From NCBI GenBank assembly GCA_032251455.1, contig JAVVEG010000010.1, positions 1 through 64,000 on the forward strand: a stretch of 64,000 bases of DNA, given 5' to 3'. Below are positions 33,155-41,021 of the stretch, piece by piece. This DNA is from JAVVEG01 sp032251455. Lineage in GTDB: Bacteria > Pseudomonadota > Gammaproteobacteria > Pseudomonadales > Pseudohongiellaceae. The number at the start of each line of letters is the position of its first letter. Positions within the stretch are counted from its first letter, which is position 1. The notes below the pieces were generated by a model, which was given only the letters and a program-made list of their open reading frames with translations, was not told where the DNA came from and did no database searches. Made by a program: the position numbers and the translations under genes.

Positions 33155-34402
33155 TCAGGGTCTGCGCATGCGGCAACTGTGCTCAACCAGGGTGTCGGCC
33201 AGCGGAATGCTGACCTGGGTGAGCAGGCCATACCCGGAATTATCCCCATCGAAGGTGATGCCTTCATTGGTATGTACGGAGATCTGCACTGGCTGGAACA
33301 ACTGGTGATCTTCTGCCCGCATGAATACCCTGTCGCCACTCATCGAGGTCATCTCCATGCCTTCCAATCGGGCTGCCACGGCGGCGGGTTCTGTCGAGCC
33401 AGCCTCTTCTATCGCCCTGGCCAGCATCTGCACTGCGTTGATGACCCGTGGATAGCTTATATCGTTATTGGGGAAGCGTTGTTTGAACTTGCGCACATAG
33501 TCTGCATATTCTTCTGTCGGTGGCGGATTGAAATAGCCTTCATGCACCATGTGGAATTGCTTTTCCCCGCTGGCCCCTATGGTTGAGGTGATGCCATCAT
33601 AGGCCGCGTAGTAGGTGTAGATGGGTGCCGTGATGCCGGCAGCGACTATGGCCTTGCCCAGACTGACCATGTCTGCACCCCAGTTGCCGGTGATGATGGC
33701 ATCGGCGCGGGATGAGGCTATCTTGGTGACATAGGGAGTGAAATCCTTGACCTGTTCCATGGGGTGCAGTTCGTTGCCAACGATGGTGATATCGGGTCGT
33801 TTGGCTGCCAGCATGCTCGTTGCGGAGGCCGCCACAGCCTTGCCGAAGGAGTAATCCTGACCAATGATGTAGACGCGCTTGATGTCCTCCCGCGCAGCAA
33901 TCATATTGGTAAGCGCCGCCATCTTGATATCGGCATGGGCATCGAAACGGAAATGCCAGTAGTTGCAGTTCTCGTTGGTGAGAGCAGGGTCCACTGCGGC
34001 ATAGTTGAGGAAGAGCACCTGCTGGTCTGTATTGCGCCGGTTGTGGCGGTTGATGGCTTCCGTGAGCACCCCGGCCACGGCCGAGCTGTTACCCTGGGCA
34101 ATGAACTGGATGCCCTCGCTGATGGCGCGGCGCAGCTGGATTTGTGATTCCTGCGCACTGGCCTGGTTGTCATAGGCAACAATCTCGATGGGTCGGCCGC
34201 CCAGCAGACCGCCCTTCGAATTGACCAGTTCATCCACGGCAAATTCAAACTGGCGCAGGGCGTTGTATCCAGTAGCGGAAAAGGAGCCGGTCAACGGATC
34301 GATATAGGCTATGCGGATAGGCTCCTGCCCGAGAGCGGGCGTTTGTAGACCGATGCCGGCAAGCGCGAGGCTCAGGGTAATGATTCTGGTGATCGTGTGC
34401 AT
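33155..34402 (-). CDS. ABC transporter substrate-binding protein (branched-chain amino acid/urea type)
   Basis: A 415-residue periplasmic binding protein of the LivJ/UrtA class: signal peptide MHTITRIITLSLALAG... ending near ALGQ, then IRIAYIDPLTGSFSATG, the hinge and ligand segments YDNQASAQES and IAQGNSSAVAGVL, and the C-terminal lobe YPRVINAVQMLARAIEEAG. The ATG at 34402 has GGGAG 8 bp before it; longer readings lack this. No permease or ATPase lies nearby, so it is an orphan: it may feed a distant transporter or act as a sensor. Confidence 0.85.
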   Translation of the reverse strand: MHTITRIITLSLALAGIGLQTPALGQEPIRIAYIDPLTGSFSATGYNALRQFEFAVDELVNSKGGLLGGRPIEIVAYDNQASAQESQIQLRRAISEGIQFIAQGNSSAVAGVLTEAINRHNRRNTDQQVLFLNYAAVDPALTNENCNYWHFRFDAHADIKMAALTNMIAAREDIKRVYIIGQDYSFGKAVAASATSMLAAKRPDITIVGNELHPMEQVKDFTPYVTKIASSRADAIITGNWGADMVSLGKAIVAAGITAPIYTYYAAYDGITSTIGASGEKQFHMVHEGYFNPPPTEEYADYVRKFKQRFPNNDISYPRVINAVQMLARAIEEAGSTEPAAVAARLEGMEMTSMSGDRVFMRAEDHQLFQPVQISVHTNEGITFDGDNSGYGLLTQVSIPLADTLVEHSCRMRRP

Positions 34403-34489
34403 GCAGCAACTCCCGAAGAGATCAATGTTTTCCGGGTTCCGATCTTTCCAAATTTGGTGATCGATGTCCACCATTACCGGTCTGGCTTG

Positions 34490-34524
34490 ATTCTTGACAG
34501 ATGTGGACATGCCTGCGAAAGTGC
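34490..34524 (+). repeat. 35-bp dispersed element, copy B
   Basis: Same blocks as 30141-30175 (ATTCTTGACAG and ATGCCTGCGAAAGTGC at identical spacing). It lies 72 bp before the start of the molybdoenzyme gene and again includes TTGACA. Confidence 0.8.
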
Positions 34525-34596
34525 TGGTCTTGGAATACACGAAAGCATCGACACAAGACCGCTTTGTTAAGACCACTCTATATTGCTGAGGCCATG

Positions 34597-35766
34597 ATGA
34601 ACGAGAAACCTGAGAATGACTCCCGCCGTGAATTGTTGAAAGGGTCCTTGGGTGCCGGGATGCTGGCCCTGGGGGCCGGGGCCTTGCCGCAGTGGATGAA
34701 TGCTGCCCTGGCCCAGGATGAAGTATTGGTGCCGTTTGCCGATGTGCCGGACAGTTTCAGCCCGGGGGAGCCCAGCCCGGGCAGCAACCATATTCTGGAC
34801 ACCAGGAAGTTTGATTCCTTTTACACCGACGGGTTTTACATCGTTCAGCATTATGGCCAGCCCGAGCTGGATGTCGATGCCTGGCGCCTGCGTATTACCG
34901 GCCTGGTGGAGAAAGAGCTGAGTTTCTCGCTTGCCGAGCTCAGGCAGAGACAGACTGTTCAGCAGGACATCGGCTTCGAGTGTGGTGGCAATGGTGGCCG
35001 CATGTTTCATGGTCTGGTGGGCAATGCCCGCTGGGGTGGCATCAGCCTGCGCAGCCTGCTGGAAGAAGCAGGCATCCGGCCTGAGGGCAAGGAAGTGGTT
35101 TTCTTTGGGGCGGATATCGGCAAGGAAGAGATTCGCGGGCGCGAGGTCGACAGTGCCTTTGCCCGCAGCCTGTCGGTTAATGATGCGATGCGGGCCGAGA
35201 ATATGCTGGCGTTTGAAATGAATGGGGCGCCGCTGCCCTTGTTTCATGGCCGGCCGTTACGGCTGATCGTGCCAGGCTGGTATGGTGTCGCCAATGTCAA
35301 ATGGCTGACCCAGATCCACATTCAGGATACCCGGTTCATGGGGCGGTTCATGGGGCGCGATTACGTGACGCTGAAACGGGAGAACACCGGCGGCATCGAC
35401 CGTTGGGTGGAAAATTCGGTGAGCAGGATGAATCTGAAATCGGTGATCAGCCGGGTAAGCCGAACCGGCGCAACGCATTATATCGACGGCTTTGTCCTCA
35501 ACGATGGGACGGCGCTGCGGAATGTGGAAATCAGCATCGACGGTGGCGCCTGGCAGCCGGCTGAAATCCTGCCGGGAGCATCCCGCTATTCCTGGAAACA
35601 GTTCCGCTATACCTGGCGTGCACCAGCTGCAGGCGAACACACCGTGGTCTCCCGAGTGACCGATATCAATGGCAATACCCAGCAGCCCCAGCAGGACTTG
35701 CCGGAGCGGGTCAGCTATTGGGAAGAATATGGCCAGTTCGCCCGCAAGGTTGTCATCGGCTCATGA
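34597..35766 (+). CDS. Sulfite-oxidase-family molybdopterin enzyme, Tat-exported
   Basis: A 389-residue periplasmic oxidoreductase of the sulfite oxidase/SoxC type. The twin-arginine signal SRRELLKGS is followed by a hydrophobic stretch ending in NAALA. The molybdenum-ligand Cys is in GFECGGNGGRMF, the cofactor-binding region runs to PLPLFHGRPLRLIVPGWYG, and a C-terminal dimerisation domain follows (DGFVLNDGTALRNVEIS). ATG codons at 34594 and 34597 are equivalent. No cytochrome partner lies beside it. The gene overlaps the following ACT-domain gene by 4 bp. Sulfite is the family's usual substrate but is not proven here. Confidence 0.88.
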   Translation: MNEKPENDSRRELLKGSLGAGMLALGAGALPQWMNAALAQDEVLVPFADVPDSFSPGEPSPGSNHILDTRKFDSFYTDGFYIVQHYGQPELDVDAWRLRITGLVEKELSFSLAELRQRQTVQQDIGFECGGNGGRMFHGLVGNARWGGISLRSLLEEAGIRPEGKEVVFFGADIGKEEIRGREVDSAFARSLSVNDAMRAENMLAFEMNGAPLPLFHGRPLRLIVPGWYGVANVKWLTQIHIQDTRFMGRFMGRDYVTLKRENTGGIDRWVENSVSRMNLKSVISRVSRTGATHYIDGFVLNDGTALRNVEISIDGGAWQPAEILPGASRYSWKQFRYTWRAPAAGEHTVVSRVTDINGNTQQPQQDLPERVSYWEEYGQFARKVVIGS

Positions 35767-36299
35767 TGACAACACTGGTATTGACAGTCATTGGCGATGA
35801 CCAGCCGGGCCTGGTTGAAAAGCTGGCTCAGACCATCAGCAGGCATCAGGGCAGCTGGCTGGAGAGCAATATGTCTCACCTGGCCGGCAAGTTTGCCGGG
35901 ATTCTCAGAGTCAGTGTGGAGGCAGCCCATGAAGAGGAGCTGATCGCGGCACTGCATACCTTGTCCGATGGCCCCCTGGCGCTCAGGGTGCTTATTGAAA
36001 AGGCAGCAAGTCCCTCGGGCGGACAGAAGCTGCGCACGCTCAGGCTCAACCTGGTTGGCAACGATAGGCCGGGGATTATCCGCGAAGTTTCGCGGGCACT
36101 GGCCAGCCAGCAGGTCAATGTCCAGGAACTGGTCACCCATTGCAGCAGTGCACCCATGTCGGCAGAGACCCTGTTCCATGCCCAGGCCCTGCTACAGATA
36201 CCGGCCTCGCTTGATCCGCAGCTGCTGCAGGCTGAACTGGAGCGGATTGCCGATGATCTGATCGTGGAAATCAGCCTGGACTGGATCAGCGCAGACTGA
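35763..36299 (+). CDS. Glycine-cleavage-repressor-like ACT-domain protein
   Basis: A 178-residue protein of two ACT domains: TLVLTVIGDDQPGLVEKLAQ near the start and LNLVGNDRPGIIREVSRAL near residue 102, the layout of GcvR. In E. coli GcvR senses glycine and restrains GcvA on the gcv promoter; here gcvTHP lies 17 kb away and no gcvA is seen, so a regulatory role is plausible but unproven. The ATG overlaps the stop of the molybdoenzyme gene (ATGA). Its end overlaps the convergent HAD gene by 14 bp. Confidence 0.78.
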   Translation: MMTTLVLTVIGDDQPGLVEKLAQTISRHQGSWLESNMSHLAGKFAGILRVSVEAAHEEELIAALHTLSDGPLALRVLIEKAASPSGGQKLRTLRLNLVGNDRPGIIREVSRALASQQVNVQELVTHCSSAPMSAETLFHAQALLQIPASLDPQLLQAELERIADDLIVEISLDWISAD

Positions 36300-36951
36300 T
36301 GATGGGCCAGCCGTTTTCCCTGGCGCAGGCTGCCAGCCTCGGGTCGGGATCGACCGCCACTGCTTCCGCTGCTGCCTGCAACAAGGGCAGGTCATTGATC
36401 GAATCACTGTAGAAAATACTGTCATCCAGGCTCAGTGCCTTGGCAGTGGGCACCGAGCTCAGCCACTGTTGCAGACGGGTCACCTTGCCTTCCCTGAAGC
36501 TGGGCACTCCGCGAATGCGTCCGGTATAAACCCCGTCTGCCATCTCCAGCTCGGTTGCCAGTAAGGTGTCTGCCCCCAGAATTCTGGCGATGGGGGCGGT
36601 AATGAATTCATTGGTGGCGGTGATGATAAGCGTGTGGTGTCCCTGCTCCCGATGCGTTTGCAACAGCGCGGTGGCGGCGGGCAACAGCATGGGTTGGACG
36701 AATTCCTGCATGAACTCTGCGTGCAGCCGGTTGCGTTCCTGTGCGTTCAGTGTCTTGATGGGGTTGATGGTGAAGGCCACGTAGTCGTGGATGTCCAGCC
36801 CTCCATAAAGGTACTGCTGATAGAACTCATCGTTGCGGTTACGATGCTGAATCGGCTCCACCAGACCCGCCTTGATCAGGAATTCTCCCCAGGCATGATC
36901 GCTGTCTCCGCCAAGCAGTGTATTGTCGAGATCAAAGATAGCGAGTTTCAT
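36286..36951 (-). CDS. HAD-IB family phosphatase (SerB-like)
   Basis: A 221-residue HAD hydrolase starting MKLAIFDLDNTLLGGDSD: motif I DLDNT with the nucleophile Asp, motif II Thr in LIITATNEF, motif III Lys in FREGKVTRLQ and motif IV YSDSINDLPLL. The helical cap after motif I is of the C1 (IB) type as in phosphoserine phosphatase. The ATG at 36951 is chosen because motif I begins there; the open frame upstream is not family-like. It lies opposite rppH. Substrate unknown. Confidence 0.87.
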   Translation of the reverse strand: MKLAIFDLDNTLLGGDSDHAWGEFLIKAGLVEPIQHRNRNDEFYQQYLYGGLDIHDYVAFTINPIKTLNAQERNRLHAEFMQEFVQPMLLPAATALLQTHREQGHHTLIITATNEFITAPIARILGADTLLATELEMADGVYTGRIRGVPSFREGKVTRLQQWLSSVPTAKALSLDDSIFYSDSINDLPLLQAAAEAVAVDPDPRLAACARENGWPIISLR

Positions 36952-37161
36952 GGTGTGGTTTCCTGAGGCTAAGTTCCTGGTGTCTGGTTCGTTTGCACAA
37001 AGTGGCGGATTATAGCGTGCAAGGCCGCATGCGGACAGTCTGGGCCGTTGAATGAATCTGCGCTTCTGTGAAACAATGCAAAGGCTGTGCCGGCCAGTCG
37101 TGGTGCTTGCCGGCGAGTGTTCCTGTTCAGGCTGGGCTGCGTAAAAGGTGTGCAAAACAAG

Positions 37162-37650
37162 ATGATAGATGCTGAAGGTTTCAGGCCCAATGTCGGGATC
37201 ATCATCTGCAATGACAATGCCCAGCTATTGTGGGCAAAACGCATTGGCCAGGATGCCTGGCAGTTTCCCCAGGGTGGTATCCGTCAGGGCGAAAGACTGA
37301 AGGATGCCATGTACAGGGAACTCATGGAGGAGGTTGGCTTGCGGGCCAGGGATGTCGAGATCATTGCCAGTACCCGCAACTGGCTGTATTACCAGCTACC
37401 CAGGAATCTGATCAGACAGCATTCCTCCCCGTTGTGTATTGGCCAGAAACAGAAATGGTACCTGCTCAAACTTCGGTGCAGCGACGACAAGGTTGTACTG
37501 AACAGCAGGAACCATACACCTGAATTTGATGATTGGCGCTGGGTCAGTTTCTGGTATCCTCTGGGGCAGGTCATTGAGTTCAAGCGTGAAGTCTACCGGC
37601 AGGCCCTGAAAGAACTGATCAAGCCCTTGCACAGACGACTCAGGGTCTGA
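37162..37650 (+). CDS. rppH: RNA pyrophosphohydrolase
   Basis: RppH removes pyrophosphate from 5'-triphosphate mRNA and so starts RNase E decay. Its 162 residues open with MIDAEGFRPNVGIIICN and carry the full Nudix box GGIRQGERLKDAMYRELMEE followed by VGL. The C-terminal half (QKQKWYLLKL, DDWRWVSFWYPL) matches the family. rppH-ptsP is a conserved pair; ptsP starts 48 bp on. Confidence 0.95.
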   Translation: MIDAEGFRPNVGIIICNDNAQLLWAKRIGQDAWQFPQGGIRQGERLKDAMYRELMEEVGLRARDVEIIASTRNWLYYQLPRNLIRQHSSPLCIGQKQKWYLLKLRCSDDKVVLNSRNHTPEFDDWRWVSFWYPLGQVIEFKREVYRQALKELIKPLHRRLRV

Positions 37651-37698
37651 GGCACACACCATACCCCGCCAAACAATGCAAAAAAGAGAGCAGGCAAC

Positions 37699-39972
37699 AT
37701 GCTGGAAAGGCTGCGCGAGATAGTTCAGGAAGTGAATGCTGCAAAAGATCTGCAGTCAGCATTGGATATCATTGTCTCGCGCGTTCGTACTGCCATGCAT
37801 ACCCAGGTATGCTCTGTCTACCTGCTGGATGCTGATCTGAACAGTCATGTGCTGATGGCTTCAGAAGGCTTGAAAAAAGCGGCAATCGGACACGTCAGCC
37901 TGCAAGTGGGCGAGGGTCTGGTGGGGCTGGTGGCCAGCCATGCCGAGCCGGTGAACCTGGATGATGCGCGCTCACACCCCAGTTATCACTATCTGTCCGA
38001 GACCGGAGAAGAAGAATTCAACTCCTTTCTGGGCGTCCCGATCATCCACCACCGCCAGGTACTGGGAGTGCTGGTTGTTCAGCATCGCGAGCAACGCAGC
38101 TTTGACGAAGGGGAAGAGGCGTTTCTTATCACCCTGTCGGCACAGTTGGCAGGGGTTATCGCCTCGGCAGAGGCCACTGGAGCCATTGAGGGCCTGAGCC
38201 CGTCGGGGCAGAAGAAACTGGATACCAGTTTTGCCGGTGTTTCCGGTGCCTCGGGGATAGCCATTGGCAAGGCGGTAGTGATTTTTCCCAAGGCTGATCT
38301 GAACCTGATCCCCAGCCGTGCCTGCGCGGATGTGGAGGCGGAAGTTGATATCTTCAATGCAGCGCTCAACTCCGTTCGGCAGGATATGCAGGCATTGGCG
38401 GTATCGGTGGAATCCCATTTGCGGCCCGAGGAGAGAGAGCTGTTTGAAGTCTATGTGCGCATGCTGGACGATGACGCCCTGGGTGCCGAGGTGGTTGCCC
38501 TGATCCGCCAGGGCCAATGGGCGCCTGGCGCCCTGGCTGAGGTTGCCAAGGATCATGTGCGCACCTTTGAGATGATGAAGGACCCCTATCTGCGCGAGCG
38601 GGCGGCGGATATCAGGGATCTGTGCAGCAGGGTTCTGTTCTATTTGCAGAATCGGGATTCCGTGGCGACGGATTATCCAGCCAACACCATTCTGGTGAGC
38701 GAAGAGTTGACCCCGTCGATGCTGGTGGAGGTGCCCAAGGAAAAACTCAAGGGTCTGGTCTCGGTCCGCGGTTCCGGCAACTCTCATGTGGCCATCCTGG
38801 CCCGCACCATGGGCATACCGACCACCATGGGGGTGGTGGACCTGCCTTATCGCCAACTGGATGGCAGAGATTTGATAGTGGATGGCTACAATGGTCAGGT
38901 GGTGACCAATCCTTCCGAGCAGTTGTTGAATCGCTACCGGGAAGTCATCAAGGAAGAACAGCAGCTGGTCAAAGGGCTGGAGGGGCTCATCGACCTGCCC
39001 TGCGAGACCCCTGATGGGCATCGGGTCAATCTGTGGGTGAATACCGGCCTGATGTCGGATGTCGTTCGTTCACTGGATCATGGTGCGGAAGGCATTGGTC
39101 TGTTTCGCACGGAAGTCCCATTCCTACTCAGTGAGCGCTTTCCCAGTGAGCATGAGCAGGCCCTGATTTACCGCGAACAGCTGGCGGCCTTTGCGCCCAA
39201 AATAGTGACCATGAGGACGTTGGATATAGGCGGCGACAAAGCGCTGTCGTACTTCCCCATCGAGGAAGCGAATCCCTTTCTGGGCTGGCGCGGCATCAGG
39301 GTTACCCTGGATCACCCCGAGATATTCATTGCCCAGGTGCGTGCCATGATGCGGGCCAGTGAAGGCCTGGATAACCTGCAGATCATGCTGCCCATGATTT
39401 CAAACCTGCAGGAGGTGACCGGGTCCTTGCAAATCATCAAGCGGGCTTTCAGGGAATTGCAGGAAGAGGGACTGAAACTGAAAATGCCCGCCATCGGCGT
39501 CATGATCGAAGTGCCGGCCGCAGTCTATCAAACCCGCGCCTTGTGCAAGCTGGTCGATTTTGTCTCCGTGGGCAGCAATGACCTGACCCAGTATCTGCTG
39601 GCTGTCGACCGTAACAACTCGCGTGTGGCCAGTCTTTACAGTGCGTTTCATCCGGCCGTATTGCGGGCATTGCAGATGATAGTTAACGATACCCATGCCG
39701 AAGGCAAGACCGTGAGTATCTGTGGCGAGATGGCAGGAGATCCGGGTGCGGCAGTATTGTTGATGGCAATGGGCTTCGACATTCTTTCCATGAGCGCTTC
39801 TACCCTGCTCAAGGTCAAGGCTGTCATTCGTGCGGTGGATATGGATACCGCCAAAGCCTTGCTGGCGCAAATCATGGTGATGGATGATGCACAGATGATA
39901 AGAAGCTGTGTTGATCTTGCGCTTTATAATGCGGGCATTGACAGATTGTTGCGCTCTACCCGTATCAATTGA
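37699..39972 (+). CDS. ptsP: PTS-Ntr enzyme I (PEP-protein phosphotransferase)
   Basis: First enzyme of the nitrogen phosphotransferase chain, passing phosphate from PEP to NPr. The 757 residues comprise an N-terminal GAF domain (about 1-160), the enzyme I N-terminal region with the phospho-His near residue 363 in GSGNSHVAILART, and the PEP-binding barrel with RTLDIGGDKAL, the SVGSNDLTQYLLAVDRN signature and Cys in SICGEMAGD. It follows rppH; lgt and thyA come after an inserted toxin-antitoxin pair. Confidence 0.96.
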   Translation: MLERLREIVQEVNAAKDLQSALDIIVSRVRTAMHTQVCSVYLLDADLNSHVLMASEGLKKAAIGHVSLQVGEGLVGLVASHAEPVNLDDARSHPSYHYLSETGEEEFNSFLGVPIIHHRQVLGVLVVQHREQRSFDEGEEAFLITLSAQLAGVIASAEATGAIEGLSPSGQKKLDTSFAGVSGASGIAIGKAVVIFPKADLNLIPSRACADVEAEVDIFNAALNSVRQDMQALAVSVESHLRPEERELFEVYVRMLDDDALGAEVVALIRQGQWAPGALAEVAKDHVRTFEMMKDPYLRERAADIRDLCSRVLFYLQNRDSVATDYPANTILVSEELTPSMLVEVPKEKLKGLVSVRGSGNSHVAILARTMGIPTTMGVVDLPYRQLDGRDLIVDGYNGQVVTNPSEQLLNRYREVIKEEQQLVKGLEGLIDLPCETPDGHRVNLWVNTGLMSDVVRSLDHGAEGIGLFRTEVPFLLSERFPSEHEQALIYREQLAAFAPKIVTMRTLDIGGDKALSYFPIEEANPFLGWRGIRVTLDHPEIFIAQVRAMMRASEGLDNLQIMLPMISNLQEVTGSLQIIKRAFRELQEEGLKLKMPAIGVMIEVPAAVYQTRALCKLVDFVSVGSNDLTQYLLAVDRNNSRVASLYSAFHPAVLRALQMIVNDTHAEGKTVSICGEMAGDPGAAVLLMAMGFDILSMSASTLLKVKAVIRAVDMDTAKALLAQIMVMDDAQMIRSCVDLALYNAGIDRLLRSTRIN

Positions 39973-40085
39973 CGGAAAAAATGAAGCAATTCACCCAGGC
40001 CCTAGAGATAATGGGGCTTTCAGGCAATCCTCTAAGAATATTCCTACAAGATTTCAGGGGCAATTCCTACATCTAAATTTGATCA

Positions 40086-40248
40086 TGTGTGGATAATGGT
40101 CACTCAAGGATAGCTCCTGGTCTGGAGCGGCATAGGGACATACCGGGGAGCCGGCAACACGATGGATTGTGCCGCTGGCCCCACTCTTTTCCATCATCCC
40201 ATTCCGGTTATGGACAGGGCACCACCGCTTTGGTGGTGCCGGTTTTTT
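40086..40248 (+). ncRNA. Candidate structured RNA with GGA motifs and terminator
   Basis: The 382-bp gap after ptsP holds a segment that could be a small RNA. AGCGGCA (40126-40132) pairs with TGCCGCT (40170-40176); inside, CCGG-GGAG-CCGG (40143-40154) is a hairpin with GGA in the loop, and two more GGA triplets lie in unpaired stretches (TAGGGACATA, GATGGATTG). Seven GGA occur in about 130 nt and the segment ends in a strong terminator. A weak -10-like TAAATT stands at 40074. This resembles CsrB/RsmZ-type decoys, but no GacA box is visible and the ends are guesses. Confidence 0.35.
40218..40248 (+). terminator. Rho-independent terminator
   Basis: Perfect 9-bp stem GGCACCACC/GGTGGTGCC with a 5-nt loop, then GG and six T. 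It serves ptsP read-through or the candidate RNA just upstream, and insulates the toxin-antitoxin genes. Confidence 0.9.
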
Positions 40249-40293
40249 CGATGCCACTGGTATTATGACCGATGAGGTCGGCCGCACCGTGTC

Positions 40294-40342
40294 CTGGCAG
40301 AGATTCCCTGGATCATCTATACTTCAGGTTCTAAGAGAACCT
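40294..40342 (+). promoter_or_regulatory. Toxin-antitoxin promoter with palindromic operator
   Basis: CTGGCA (40294-40299) and TATACT (40318-40323) are 18 bp apart. Overlapping the expected start site is a perfect inverted repeat AGGTTCT-AAG-AGAACCT (40326-40342), 12 bp before the antitoxin ATG. Ribbon-helix-helix antitoxins commonly bind such repeats to repress their own operon. Confidence 0.6.
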
Positions 40343-40354
40343 CGGAGAATCAGC

Positions 40355-40603
40355 ATGCCTTTAAAAGCGACCTCAGTGAGATTGGATGACGAAACATTAA
40401 CCCGCGTAGGTCAAATGGCTGAAGCGATGGATAGACCCCGTGCGTGGCTGATGGCAGAAGCTATCAAGCAGTATGTAGCCCGCGAAGAGTGGTTTATCCG
40501 GGAAGTGGAAAAAGGCGTGAAAGCTGCTGATGAAGGGCGCTTGATCGCTCATGCAGAGATTAAAACCAAGTGGGAGGCCAGGCGTGCAGCTCAAATGGAC
40601 TGA
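40355..40603 (+). CDS. CopG-type ribbon-helix-helix antitoxin
   Basis: An 82-residue protein. The N-terminus has the ribbon-helix-helix pattern (beta strand LKATSVRLDDE, helix ETLTRVGQMAEAM, then RPRAWLMAEAIKQYV); the rest is a charged helix likely to wrap the toxin (EEWFIREVEKGVKAADEG). The ATG at 40355 comes right after the operator palindrome. It overlaps the toxin gene by 20 bp. The pair separates ptsP from lgt and is plausibly acquired. Confidence 0.87.
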   Translation: MPLKATSVRLDDETLTRVGQMAEAMDRPRAWLMAEAIKQYVAREEWFIREVEKGVKAADEGRLIAHAEIKTKWEARRAAQMD

Positions 40604-40871
40604 CCTTGCAGATGCCGATTTAGAGAAAATCGAAGCCCATATTGCCCAAGAGAATAGCCCCATTGTTGCTATCGATGTTGTGATGAATATCATCGATAGG
40701 ACACAGCTGATCTTAGCGGATCACCCCAGAGCCGGTCGCCAAGGCAGATTGAAAAACACGCGAGAACTGGTGATTGATGGTGTCCCGTTTATCGTGATTT
40801 ATCGAGAGAATATCAGTGCAAATTGCATTGAAGTCTTGCGTGTTCTCCATGACACTCAACAGTGGCCGTAG
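40584..40871 (+). CDS. ParE/RelE-family toxin
   Basis: A 95-residue protein with the ParE-like pattern: KWTDLADADLEKIEAHIAQ helix at the start, then GRQGRLKNTRELVI, the strand FIVIYRE and the end VLRVLHDTQQWP. The start is a GTG at 40584 with a very strong ribosome site (GGGAGG at 40572-40577); an ATG further upstream would lie too deep in the antitoxin. ParE members act on DNA gyrase and RelE members on ribosomal mRNA; sequence alone does not decide. Confidence 0.87.
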   Translation: MQLKWTDLADADLEKIEAHIAQENSPIVAIDVVMNIIDRTQLILADHPRAGRQGRLKNTRELVIDGVPFIVIYRENISANCIEVLRVLHDTQQWP

Positions 40872-41021
40872 CTCTTGGCAAGCACGCTGCCGGGAGTCGC
40901 TGCTGACCCGTACCAGATAACGCACCATCGTCCTCCAGACCTCCTATTGAACAAGGCTCAGACTTGACACCTCTGCGGCTTTGATAGAGCATCACGTCTG
41001 CTCTGACGAAGGTTCCCCTGC

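Noticed and set aside
40243..40260. GCCACTGG as part of a cobalamin riboswitch
   Set aside because: The rest of the B12 aptamer core is missing and the word directly follows a terminator T run.
40964..40990. A promoter for lgt at TTGACA (40964)
   Set aside because: No acceptable -10 hexamer at 16-18 bp; only TAGAGC at 15 bp.
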